From contig NC_134025.1 in the NCBI RefSeq assembly GCF_964204645.1, positions 1,369,001 to 1,433,000 of the forward strand: a DNA stretch of 64,000 nt, written 5' to 3'. The notes below the pieces were generated by a model. That model did no database searches, had not been told where the DNA came from, and worked only from the letters and a program-made list of their open reading frames with translations. Numbering within the stretch: position 1 is the stretch's first letter; each line of letters starts with the position of its first letter. The position numbers and the translations under genes are program-made. The DNA comes from Tubulanus polymorphus. Its lineage: Eukaryota; Nemertea; Palaeonemertea; Tubulaniformes; Tubulanidae. This document shows positions 13,074 through 42,239 of the stretch, piece by piece.

Positions 13074-13301
13074 TCAGTAGGGTATATTACCACTCCTATA
13101 GTTAAAACTGACCGACGGCGACGGCCTTTTAGTGAGTTTACTAACAAACGAGCCGTGCCGGTACGAGTCAGCGGTCAGCTGCTGTAAACAGGTCTTCAGC
13201 CCGCGTTGACCTTTCTTTAGCATATTCACCTGCTTACGGAGTAACCACTTGGTCAAACTTTCGTCAGCAGCGCCGCGGTCTCTGAGATGTTACTGCGTAT
13301 T
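13074..13301 (-). CDS. Unrecognised open frame, possible terminal exon
   Basis: A 70-odd-residue frame running from an acceptor-like CATCTCAG to a TGA. It is basic and Lys/Arg/Gln-rich in its first half, then Ser/Lys/Arg-rich. GC content and third-base choice (many G/C endings) differ from the surrounding AT-rich sequence, which is why I list it. No family is recognised and no matching upstream exon was found. It could be a pseudogene fragment or a terminal exon of a minus-strand gene. Confidence 0.2.
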
Positions 13302-14228
13302 CACATCTGTCTAGATACATCTTAACATCTTAATTAACTCAAACTCTGATTCATACAGTAGATGGATTTCACTACGTAATCTTTTCATCTTCAGCAAATT
13401 TGGCAATACGAGGCCGGGGGAGGGCCGAGGGGGATGGCGGAGGGTTCTTACAGAACCTGCATCCCTCACTGAGGATACCAGGCGGAACTTTTGGGTAAAA
13501 TTCAGTGAAAATCGGTAAATTCTGCATCCTGAGTGTATGATCTGAATTTTAGCTCACTTCACTCTCGATGATGACAATATGATACAGTATTAAAAGTGAA
13601 ATTAACTTCTTTTTTCAGAACTGAACGACTTGTGTTTTATTTGTAAAAAAACATATCAATGATTGAAGAAAAATCAAAATGTAAAAGTTTTTCCACTAAA
13701 CCTGAGATGAATGTTGTTTTATGCTTTCGGATATAATGAAGTTGGTTGTTGTATATTGCGAGAAGTAGAGATTGAAGAGATGCTGTTAAACCATTCTCCT
13801 CTTCATCCAGCTGTCCCTAAAACTAGCAGCGCTCTCACAACTGTACATGAAACGGCTTGCCGATACTAGCTCTCAGACCACCTTCAATGTAAACTGGCTA
13901 TATTCACCATTCTCCAAAGTTACCTAAATTAACGGAGCTTTTACGTCAAAAACGGACCTGGATAGTGATATAATAACTGAAACAGTTGTTACTCATTCAT
14001 TACTGCTGGTTACCTAGCAGTAACTAGCTGATTCATTTATACCGATACAGTTTCAAACTGATCACTTTAAATGAAATAAACTCTGTTTTTAAAATGTTTA
14101 TACATCACTTTCATCAGGAAAACTAACAGTAATTGTTGAAAATATTCAGTCATAGGCTTATTCAATGCAGGTCTGATAGAACCAGACATGGCACCAATAG
14201 CGCCCTATATGACTGAACCACACCCATT

Positions 14229-14352
14229 GATTGACCTATCACGGACCAGCTTCCAACACACCCTCTGACTGACCAATCATAGACTAGCTTCTACCACACC
14301 CTCTGACTGACCTATCATAGACTAGCTTCTACCACACCCTCTGAATGACCAA
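14229..14352. repeat. 38-bp tandem repeat, three units
   Basis: CCCTCTGA recurs at 14261, 14299 and 14337, within units carrying TAGCTTCTACCACACC. Confidence 0.85.
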
Positions 14353-14667
14353 TCCAAGAACAGCTACAAACCAACAATTCAGATGAAAGACTGGTCAGTC
14401 AGTGCCCAGATATGCACACACTGTGTGGCTGGTCGTGAGTGTGACAAGCCCCAAAACTGACCAGACTATCACAGACTGACCCAACTACATTTGGATCAAA
14501 ATCATTCAGATGTTCTAAAAATCGTTATCTTGTTTGCTACAGCCCTAAATTATAGATTCACTGATATTTGTACCAATTAATTGAATCAAAACCCAACAAC
14601 TGAAAATCACGAAACAAAGAATGAAATATCGATTGTATTCAAATTCAATGTTTTATTTCTCTTTCAG

Positions 14668-31215
<16,548 letters not shown>

Positions 31216-34200
31216 CAAAATATCATCAGGTGACACGACGTAAATGAACCAACGGGACCAGCAGTTTAGAAGAAGTCTCCAATCTGTGTCGTCAAAGAGA
31301 TTGATCAATAACACTGCTGCTTATATTCAAAAACAAGCTCATTCTCTCCTTTGAGTTTGGCTTGAATAAGAGATGAGATATATGAGGAGCTCTTTGTGTA
31401 GAATGAATTATGAATCTTGCTTGCATTTAGCTTATATGCATTTTATGGTAAAGAATAAGGATACCTATATTACGTCATCTATGCTATATCCAGACTGCTC
31501 CGCGGTTATTCTATCATCAGTGTATAACCCTTGTTGTTGCTATAGTACTTTATAAAATGCTCAGTGTATGTTATAGTATGCGCTCTTCACAAAAACATGT
31601 TTTTATTAGTTCAATGTACGGGGCCTTCCTGTCTACAGGGTCCTGGGCCTGATTGTTAGATTTGAGACCAGCCTCTGAACGTCCTAGCGCAGGAACTACA
31701 AATGCAACCACTAAGAATCATTTTTACACTTTAAGTCATGACTGTGTATCTGGGCCATGGCTAAAAGATGCGATGGCCACCAGTAGTAATTCGATCGGTT
31801 GAACTCACTCGAAGTTTGAACATTGAAAAACATGTTTTTCTGTTGACAGTGTTAATGCTATTATATCCATAATTGTTGTGATGTTGTGAAGACAATGAGA
31901 TTGTATATTTTCATTGGAGATTTGATGGTTATGTTGTTGTACTGGACAGTGTGATAGCCTTTGGCCTTAAGTGATGCCTTGACCATATTGTATGTATATA
32001 TAGGAATGAATCAGAGTCAGGCTTACAGGTATATAATGTATAAGATCTGATTTATATGTACAGAAATGAATGAATTGAATGCATTGTAATATCGTATATG
32101 AATTATCTGATTGTATGGATGAGTGAGTTGTCATTATGTACCTTAGATCTAAATTCTGCCTTCTGAACTTACCAATGAAAAATACAGTATATAAGTTTTG
32201 TATATTGTTAATCATCAGAATAATGGAGATTGCCCCTTCAAAATTGCTCATTCAAAATTTAGGTGTATATCTTCAAAAATTATCATGAATGCCAAGGGGC
32301 GAGGCTGCCTTATCCAAGAAATACACTTTTCTTTTGGACCACACCTTCCTATTTCTTTCATCTGTCTCAGAATGTAGTGTTTGAACTGTGGGCCCCGGCG
32401 TATTTTGTCATATTACAAATTGAACAATGAAAATATGAAAAATTGTGATGATAAACATAGTTTGAATTGAAACTCGAAAAGTCTGAACTTGTTAGGGTTT
32501 ATTTGGAGTCGCGGCAGAAGTTCAGTGTATGCTGTACATTCTGTTGAGTCATAGTTAACTCTAGCCTCTTAATCTAGTATAGACTAGATTAAGAGTTTTA
32601 TTTACAATTTGTGAATTTTAGAAACATAAGAGAATTAAAGTTATATTGTCTACACCCATTTCCACAGTTTTGGGTTAGTATTTGACTCGGAACTCTGGAT
32701 TGAACTGGGTCTTGTTGTACGTAATGGTACATGATGATTATTCATTGTAAATATAGTGAATTGTTGTATAATAAGTCCTGAATTTTCATCTCACGGAGCT
32801 AGCTACGTAACGTTGTAAAAACCTTGCCAGTTATTTTTATTTTGTTGTGTAATGATATTTATCGGGACCACTGCACTATTGACAAGCTTGTCATAACCCC
32901 GATGCTTTTTTGTTTTCTTACCGTGCCAAATATTTTGTTATTTTGTTGCATTAATTTGCATGCGAGTCCCCGTGTTAAATGAATATGTATCTATCGCAAC
33001 TTTGATTTTTTTTTATAATGCAACATTAACCCGCTTGGCCCACGTGATGGGAAGCATGTTGCGTTGCGTGCACAAGGTTCTCATCGGTGTAAAATTAATT
33101 TCATTCTTAAGTTGTTGTATTTTTCTTTCTATCAAAAACAGATGATAATATATTATAGAATTGGATGACAAAAAAGTATGAAATTTCCACCAAACATCTA
33201 CCGTTCACAGCCCGCTGTTAATCTTTAGTGCACTCACTGACAGTGATGGTCACTTTTCCTGCCCAAATCTGATGCATAGTTGCCATCTACATTTTGGAGG
33301 CTCATTGAAAGTCTAATTCGCGCAAGTTTGATATTAATGGCTTCGATTACAAGTGATCTACCGAGTTGGTGGGGTCTAGAATTATACCATGTCTAGTGAG
33401 CGTACCCCGCCTATAAAATAGTACATATCACACTGGGCATTATGCATGAAATATTTAGTCACAGATATTAGCAGTAAAATAAACTAAATCGAACGTTGGC
33501 CACTTGAACAACTTACCAAGAATCTACAGTGTTTTAATTCTAGGCTGGGTATAGAGAATGGATGTTTCTATTATTCAGCTTAATTTACATTTTTGAGATT
33601 TTTTTTTCTTCATTAATTTGAGATTTATGTTGTATATTTCTTTTTTGCATTTCATGTCCTGATGTCGTCATTATTTGGCACAATGCCCGTTCGTCGATGG
33701 ATATTGTTGCTATGGTGCTCTTAAAATTGCTGGTATTATAATATAATGACGACGTGTTACTATAGAAACATAGCTTCATACAATTCAATACTCGCACAAT
33801 TCTCTGTATATTTTTGTAAGGTGTATCTAGTCTTTATGTATTACTCCGAGATGTAATTATAATAATAACAATAATAATAATAATAATATTAAGATTAATA
33901 GAAATGATAATGCTAATAATGAATTACTATGATAATGATATTGGTAGTAGTGATGATACTTGTAGGTTACCCCCTAATAGAACAGAAGGGAAAATATATT
34001 TGTAAATACTATGGATCTGTCAGAGTTTGATGTAACACCAGTCTATAACAATAATACGCCGATCTGAAGAACACGTATTGATATCATTGTTGTAAGGAAA
34101 GGTGTTGGTTGAGGGTACTTTATTGTGGCCAGTAAAAAAAATAGAAACACAATTTTTGTTATTTATTGTACCGGGATTGAGAGGAGGATATTTCATTTAT

Positions 34201-35182
34201 CTGTACCATACACTAAATGAATAAATAGTACATGTTTTAGCTAAATGAGAGCAGAGATATGGACCCGTTATTGGACTCACTCCAGTAAGGGCTGTTACCC
34301 TATACTATACTGGACTGATCTACGCTCGTGTTACACCGAGTTGCCAGCTTCCCCTGAAATAATAAACCAATATTTCATGATACTGAAAATAAAGGAAAGT
34401 TGCCGAAAACATTTTGCTGAATTTCTTCCTATTTGGTTCTTCCATCTCTGAAAGTATCGCTATATTTTAATGGTCCAAATTGAAAAGTTGGTACAAAATC
34501 TCAATTAACGAATAACGATGTATTTCAATGAAATGTTCACATACAGCAAACCTCGCTGAAACTCGAAACGAGCCATGGAATAGTCGGATTAGAGGAGGCC
34601 GAAAAGTAACATAGCTTTCCTCGTCATCAGAGTTACGCGATGTTTACTGTATTTCAGTAATGATTATTGTTAGTGTTGTGAATCGATGTGTTTCTATATT
34701 GAGACTGAGATAGTTGTATTCAATGTTAATTAATGACATCATTAGTCATTGATATTATAAAAACAATGTGGTACATGCATGATAAGAGATTTTCATAATA
34801 AACCTCATGAAATCTTGATAAATATTCATCAGATATCGTTTATTTTTGGTTTATTTTGTCCGTTCTTCCAAGAATTTGAGGATTGATTCATCTGTTGATG
34901 AACCGAGAACAGTTTAGTGTGTGGTCTGGGAGATATAGGTTTGGGTCAGAGGAATGGGGGCGCCCTGGGTTCGAACACAGGTACTGGTTCTTCGAGTGAT
35001 TCTGAAGCTGATAAGAGGATAATTTCTTTAACGTCGTGATCGCTATCTATCGGAATTTTGCTGAACTAAAGAATTTACGCGAACGGCGAAATAGTGTGGA
35101 AAATGTAACAGTGTGCGAATTCCAAGCGCCATCTATCGGATTCATAGAAAATTCGTCGAAAGCTTTGAATATGGTGTCCCGA
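31216..35182 (+). other. NELL 3' flank, probable 3' UTR then intergenic
   Basis: AT-rich and non-coding. AATAAA-type hexamers occur at several places (for example near 33478, 34215 and 34797), so the real cleavage site cannot be chosen. A dispersed-repeat fragment related to 4930-5045 sits near 31.66-31.76 kb and an (AAT)n tract near 33865-33890. No other gene is seen. Confidence 0.5.
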
Positions 35183-35373
35183 GTTCGAACCCAGTAATTA
35201 CTGATGCTGAGTGGCACATGTCACATTGTTGTTTTTTAGAATAAATTAATGCATTATTTATAACATCGTGTTGTTTTCATTTATAAATGAATAAGAATGA
35301 AGAGGTTGAAGATAATGAAACGGAAATATTCTCGAGGAATAGAACCTGCAGGGTCAATACGTGTGGCAGTTTT

Positions 35374-35695
35374 GCAGGGACTCGAACCTGATGGCATCGC
35401 TACACTCAGTCACGGCACGAACCCCTGCCATAGGCGACCATGTGCGCAGTTACATGCGCACTATCCGAACGAAAACTGGCGGCACCAATCAGATTGCTTG
35501 TTGTATAATCGTTGAGGCAAATTTCAAGGAGGAACTATAAATGGGAAAACCCGGGCTAAAATAAAACTGGATTTCTGATTTGCTAAAAATCACATCATCT
35601 GAACTGCGCATGTATCTGCGACGGTCGATTGTGGCAGGGTTTCGTGCCGTGGCAATCTCGATGCCATCAGGTTCGAATCCCTGCCGGGGGAGGAA
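35374..35695. mobile_element. tRNA-like foldback element, copy 3, with target duplication
   Basis: 322 bp flanked by direct repeats GCAGTTTT (35366-35373 and 35696-35703). Unit B carries the uninterrupted site ACAGTTTT at 42449-42456. The copy is inverted relative to copies 1 and 2 and lacks about 12 bases of one terminus. It shows B-box-like sequences in both arms. Confidence 0.9.
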
Positions 35696-36156
35696 GCAGT
35701 TTTGAGGTCAATTCATGGTGGTTGTTTATTAGTGTGTAATTGTTTCCTAGGCGGGAAGCGACTACTGAACGGAAACAGTCAGACAAGGTACGCCCCCTAG
35801 TGGCACTCGCAGTGTTTGCTTAGTTTAGATAAAATAATATAAAAATTAAAAAAATAAGATAAAAGATACATATTTCCATTTGCTCGCCCCCCTATGTCCC
35901 TGAGGTGATGGGTATTAACCATAACCCCAAAAAGCCGATAAAATCATGATATCGATAAAGTCATGCGATACGTTTTAACAATACAGTGATGCGAACATCA
36001 TTCAGTGCAGTTACGCGTGACGTACGATGAAAGATTGCTCGATGCTGACAACCAGCTGTTTCACAATGGCTCATCAACCAACTGCATCACTGGCCTATTG
36101 TATCAAAATGCTGCCCTTCATTAAAACAGATATAGTCCGGTGCGATACGTATCACT

Positions 36157-39100
36157 ATGAAATACATATTAAGTATTTTTATATTATTTGGTGTTTTGTT
36201 GTTTTCATTGCGGGCGGCAGAGAATACCTCTAACTCTGGGAAAACGTCAGAATTTCCACGACGAAAGTACCTTGACCCGGAGAAAAAATACCTCCTCGAA
36301 TGGAAATACGAACAAACTGAGAGAAATGGCAGCGGTAAAGTTACATTTCGGGTGACGGTTCAAACTACGGGATATGTCGGTTTCGGGCTGTCCAGAAATG
36401 GTGGTATGAAAGGAGCGGATATTGTGATCGGTTGGGTTCACGACGGCAAAACGCAAATTTACGTAAGTTAATTTTTACTGTATTCAAATTCGTCAATCAG
36501 TCGCGAGTAGTCACTGCCTTACAACTTGTACTGATTCATATCAACCTCTCAATATTGCGAGAAATCGTGCGGAAATCTAGCCAGCTTTCCTCGCAATTGA
36601 AAAAACCTCCTAAATCTGGCCGCGAGCAGGAAAATGCAGCAGCAGGGAAAATTAGAGTTATTGTAAAATTATCTAGCAGGAAATTTGTGGGCTGGAAACT
36701 GTTCGTGAACGTTAGATACGGTCGTGGTAAACCGGGCGTCCGGTGCCCAGGCCTGTCAATATCAGTTACTCGTCTCCAGTTTCCGACATTCCATATCCTT
36801 ACAGGACATGCACGGTGTTGGGAATTCAATACCTAAACTAGATAAAGTGACCAACTGGAAATTACTGAACGGTAAAGAAGAAAATGGATTTACACAACTG
36901 ACGTTCAGCCGACATATCGATACTTGTGATAACGAAGGAGATCTCCCTATAGAGGTATAACATGCAGTATATAGAAAGTTCGTTTCTGATAATCAGCGAT
37001 AGTTTACATGATGTAAATTTCTGAAATAGTAAATTTTACACAAAAACGGAAATATTCATAATTATTTGGTTGGTGCGATAATCACACTCAAATGTGGTGA
37101 ACAGATGATAAGATAAAAACCCACTATATACAAATTTAAAGAAATCTTAAATCGAGAATTTATTAATTGAAACAACCTAAAATATAAGAACACGACGTTT
37201 CGATCTCAGGACGATGATCTCTTTTTATGGACTAAGGACTCATGGACTAAGCGGGTGTTATCGGGCTACCGCGATTCTCAACGGGTTTAGGCCCAATACC
37301 GGTATGTGGATATTTGACGGAAGATTATTTTTTCAGTCCGGTGCTCAAACAATGATATATGCATATGGCGGCGATGTTGATCCTGTAGATGTGACGAAGG
37401 TTTTCTATCACGGAGTTCAAAATCGAGGTGCAGCCTCTTCTTACCTACTAGACGATCCTCCACCGAGTATCCTACCTGAAACCGACATCAAAACATGGGA
37501 TATCCCGCCCTCAAATGTATGTCCATTTACGTTCTTCTCCCCGACTTCGAACTGTCACGAAACCGTATCGCTTTACTATTTTAATTACAGACAAAGATGC
37601 CGGCGACTCGTACCACTTATTTATGCAGAATCGTCAAAATCGACCCACCTGGTGGTAAAAAGCATATTATAAAGGTATGATTTAAATCAGCGCCCTATTT
37701 TGTAGTTGACCATGCGAAGCACGTTTGAATATCAATCATCATCGCCTTTCTACAACGAATCAAAATCAGTTTTTCAAAAATCAAGATTTTTCGACTTTAT
37801 TCTTAAATTCAGGTTTTTCAATTGAGTTACCGCCGGGTAAAAGATAGTACCACCAGATACATATGTTTTTAGCTCAGAACTTAACGACTTGATCAATTTT
37901 CGATTCCCTGGCCGTGAAAGCATTTTAGGGTGTATATATAAATGTATATATAAGTACATATATGTAAATACAGTAAATATTTCGCCCACGAGAATCTTTG
38001 AAAAAGGTTTACAAATCAATAAAATCAATAAATCCGAGGATTCATCGACTTACCGAGTAGATATATACCGAGTTAGGAAAGCATTGTACCATTCAGATAG
38101 ATTCACATTTCTAATTTCGGGTTTTAGGTCGAGCAATTATTGAAACCGAGAACTGAACAGTATGTCCACCATATGACTTTGTGGCGATGTAAAAAAGGTG
38201 TTATAAATCACGCTCTGATTTCCAAGGAATGTTTTCACGAATACAACAAGAACATCCGTCAGAATTGTTTCCAAGGTATGGCGTTTTTCGCCATGGGTAC
38301 GAGTGTAAGTATGTGAACCAACACCCCTCAAGACGTCGAAGATTGCAACAGATCGCCTGTAGCGGGGGGGGGGGGTTGACAGGTTCAAATCTAGCCAAAA
38401 GCCTAAAGAGCAATGTTGCAGCATGCGACGAAATCGCCCAGTGTGTCCGGGCCTTAAGACAACAAAGTAGAAAAGGAGATTCCATGGTCATTGTTGATAT
38501 GCGTGTGAGTACTGCCCTTCAACAGTGCCCTTAACAAGAGCTCTTTATCTAAAATCTACCATTACCTGAAGTTAATTTTGTAGACGAATCTTTGGTGAAA
38601 AAAAAACCCCGCTATGGGCGTCCCATTGCGGCCTTCGTGTTGTTGACAATTCACGAACCTTATTTCCAATAGCTCGGTATGACTACAATGATATTCTTTT
38701 TCGTCCAGTCGCTTACCTTTCCCGAGGAAGCCGGGATATCACTTGGAGCTGCATCAGATCCGATGTACTTTATGATAGAGACTCATTTTAACAATCCTGA
38801 AAAACGAAATGGTAATGATTCTATCAATAAAATTGGCCATTTTCGGATGTGCTCGTCCGGATAAAGATTATACTTTCTCTTTCGATTGCAGCATTTTGAA
38901 AGTTTCTGCCAATATTCTCCCGTCTTTCTGTAACGGTTTCTGAAATATTGTACTGAGACGAATATCCTGTAGTCCGCCAGAGCACAACCAAAAAGGGCCT
39001 TTAAAATATCTTCTTCCGTCGTTCTCAGATCAGAGAAGATTTAAATAAATGTTTCAGATTTAGTTGACGATTGCACTCTCCGCATCACTTATACATCTAA

Positions 39101-41779
39101 ACTAAGAAAGTATGACGCTGGTAGTATGCTGGTTGGTGCCACCAATTTTAGCCCGTTTGATTTCATTATTCCACCGCGACAAGAGCGTTTCCTTCTGCGT
39201 GCGTTTTGTACGGATCAATGTTTGAACGCGGTAAGCTTTTTTACGTGTATCGTCTTTTTTGAGGTCGAAATTTCTAAAAAAGCAAAAACTGACAACTATC
39301 ATTTACCGGTATCTAGATTTAGATGTATAGAAAATCACACGCTAAGAATCAAGAAAAGAGTTCAAAATGTTTCCTTGAGTTTATTGTTTATTCGATGTTT
39401 CCACTTTATCCTAATATTAATCTATCTTCAGGAATACTATTAAGATGAACTAGGTCAAGGATTCAGACGTTATTCTTCGTTACTATTGTTTAATATGTCA
39501 CAACACATAGTGTTTTATCAATGGTTAATCTGATTTTGGTGTTTTTATGTTGAAATTCTAAAGGCTTTCGATATTTTGGGGAATGGCACCAAAGAAATCC
39601 AAGTATTTTCCGTTAACGGCCATGCACATCTGGCTTCAAAAGGTGTGCGCCTTCGTCACTTCCGGAACGGGATAGAACTGCCGTGGATACTGAACGACAT
39701 GACTTTCGATTTTAATTTTCAAAGTTTCCGACCAAAAAAGAAATTTGTGACTGTGAAGAAGGTATGACTTTCCTTCTGGTGGAAATTATCCATAGGTCAT
39801 CGTTGATCGGGTTAATGTACGGGATTTGTATTTTCTGTTTAAGGGAGATGTATTAGCGAGTGAATGTTACTACAATACTCTGGATAGAAATAATGTAACA
39901 CTTGTAAGTCAACGATCAAAATCATTTTCAATCGTAATTATCAGTAGACCCCGTGTCACCAGTTATCCCGCTAGATGGCGTGCGCGTCAATAGGACAACT
40001 CCCTCGATCCGACATAAAACATCAGGCAAATCGTGTAGGTTGTTAAATTCAGGTTATTTATTAGAGCTCAGTTAGGTATAGTGCAAATCGATTCATAGAA
40101 TTGGAGAAAATATGGATAGATTTTGAGAAATCTGGGACTCGTCTGAATGCACACCAGCCCCCTGGTGGATCCTCGCTTACCACAGTCAGAAGTAGAGTCT
40201 CCATTGTGAAATGTGAATTGTAATCTCTACGATAGATTTTAGTCATTTGTATTAGAATTATATGCATTTCATAACTTTGCATTTTGCTTTTTTTTCAGAG
40301 TGGTTACACGAGTCAGGATGAAATGTGTGTAAATGCTGTTATGTATTTCCCCGAGCTTCCATTATCTTTGTGCTTTACAGATCCAAAACCCAAAGCTGAC
40401 CCCGTTTGGGTTAACTCGAACATAATGGGGTAAATAATGCTTATTACAATCATGGCGTTATTTCACCACCCGTGATTCACCCAGGAACAGTTAATTGTCC
40501 TATAAATTTTATCTATAAATGCTAATATATTCTAATCCCGTGATTACAACAATTCGCACTCCATTATCCACATAATATTCGATGAATCGCATAAGAAAGC
40601 ATGATATTAAGCCTTAGATGTATATAATACGGGGTACTTTCGGCAGAGCCGCGGTGTAGATCGGCCTTGCGACCGCCAGTGACTCGTGACGCGGTCTCTG
40701 AGACCTTGCGTATCGGCGATACCAGTCGCGTTCTACTTTCTGCGACACGCGTCTCTGCTTTGTCGCAACCGACCTACGCGGCTGCTCTTACCCTTGGTCC
40801 CCAGACTCAAAATGTCTCTTCGTATTTAGATGGTGCGGATAAACGACTGCAAATTTCTGTGGTCCATTTCAGAAAGTTAAGAACGAATCGGAACGAGTCC
40901 CTGCTGAGTCTATCAAAACGAAATAAATCTGAACTGCTGCGTACATTAAACCGAAATGATACGTGGGAAAACGGATATGATGCTTCATTTCAACGTTACA
41001 TTCTAACAGCTGATCAAAAGCAATATTGTGTCTACCAAAGCAAACCCATTGTAAGATCAACAGTCAGTATATGTATAGGGAGATTGTGTGTGGGCGCGTG
41101 AGACCCCCGTGTCGATTTTCAGATATTGAAGTTGAATTCGCGCAATTTTTTTAAACTGGGCCGTTCCGAAAATATTCTATCTGTTTAAATCTCTAATATC
41201 GAATGCTTGTTCCGTTAGGTAACCACGTAGGCCTTCACGAAGCTAATCTATGTTTCAATTGCTGCCTTATCCTTTTGGTAGATTATACATCCGCTAGATC
41301 TTCTCGTCGTCTTTGAAAAATATTTTTTGTTTTGCCCGAAAACAAAAAACGTTTGAGCCAATTGATTGTATCGAATATTTTGCTACGAAACTTAAAAGAT
41401 GTTTTTCATGTCATGTTTGACGTCAATGTGGCTTAGAAAAAGCTTTCTACAAATCAGCGGCGCTTATTTCAACTTCATTGTTTTTCTTTTATAGATAAAG
41501 CCCATAGAATGGAATTACAGGATAATAGAAGAATACAAACCACCGACTAGAAATGTGTGTAAGATCACATCTTCAGATGACGTCATCTTCGAAACTACAC
41601 CGGAAGCTTCAAATTGGTCCAGCGCATTCCTCAGTAAAATCATTCTGATCGTCGTCGTTGTCATTGTTTTACTCGTTATTTTGTTTTTTACCAGAGAAAC
41701 AATATTCAAAACGATTTGCAATATTAAGAATCGACTGTGTAACAAATCGACTGCCTATAAAAGATTGGAAAACGTTTAG
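36157..41779 (+). CDS. MOXD1: DBH/MOXD1-like copper monooxygenase, copy A
   Basis: Member of the dopamine beta-hydroxylase/MOXD family: ascorbate-dependent type II copper monooxygenases of the secretory pathway; the substrate is not predictable. Exons: 36157-36462, 36805-36954, 37337-37516, 37591-37674, 38128-38304, 38709-38811, 39058-39230, 39564-39761, 39844-39903, 40299-40429, 40873-41050, 41495-41779; all GT/AG with agreeing phases; 674 residues. Order: signal peptide (MKYILSIFILFGVLLFSL), DOMON domain (YLDPEKKYLLEWKYEQ), two Cu2-monooxygenase domains, and a C-terminal membrane helix (IILIVVVVIVLLVILFF) with a short basic tail. Copper ligands are visible: HH in YVHHMTLW, His in IETHFNNP, HAH in GHAHLAS, Met in SQDEMC. 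The start is the ATG before the signal peptide; an upstream ATG is frame-shifted here relative to copy B. AATAAA lies near 41928. Confidence 0.95.
37075..37240. mobile_element. Unit A-specific insertion in monooxygenase intron 2
   Basis: About 165 bp present in copy A and absent from the same point of copy B (near 43738). It contains ACACGACGTTTCGATCTC, and ATGGACTAAG occurs at its right edge and again just beyond. Probably a small transposable element or its remnant. Confidence 0.55.
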
Positions 41780-42239
41780 TAAAATCATCTATTTGTACTT
41801 GTCGATGAATGAACATGTATCAAATCTTCAGTTTCTATCTAGTACTAAAATATGCATACATGCGTGAATGTGCATGAAAAAAAGCTTATACATTATCTAT
41901 ATATCTGTATGAAATTCGGCCACCAGATGAAATAAAAGATAAATATCAACGTAAACATAAATTTTTGAAATAATTTGTAAGCAATACGAACAGGCTTCCT
42001 TCTTACGCTTTTTAAAATTTCTTGGAGTACGGAACCGCATCTTAGAATTCTGCAAAACATTAAAGTGAAAAGAGTTTTGTTCATCATATTGTCAGTCCTT
42101 TCCTGCAGTCCTTCCGAAAAGAATTTAATGTGGAAAATACTCAAAATGAACGCTCAGTAGGTTGTCCCGGGTTCTAACCCCAGTGGTAACTGATTGAGTG
42201 TACCTGATAACGAATTTTAGATCGAAGCGGTCGTCCTAG

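Larger units (their letters stand above)
12721..14667. other. Upstream flank of the NELL exons
   Basis: Should contain or lead to the missing first NELL exon (signal peptide, ending in phase 1), but I could not identify it. It contains a GC-richer open frame on the minus strand (13074-13301) and a 38-bp tandem repeat (14229-14352). Confidence 0.4.
35183..41885. repeat. Tandem duplication unit A
   Basis: About 6.7 kb whose exons, much of its introns and upstream flank match unit B at 42240-47999. The left boundary is near GTTCGAACCCAGTAATT, and homology ends shortly after the stop codon and 3' flank. Differences include a foldback element at 35374-35695 and about 165 bp at 37075-37240, both absent from B. 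Confidence 0.9.

Noticed and set aside
36432-36836. 134-codon frame overlapping monooxygenase exons 1 and 2
   Set aside because: A different frame running through intron 1; the true exons end at GTAAGT (36463) and resume at 36805.
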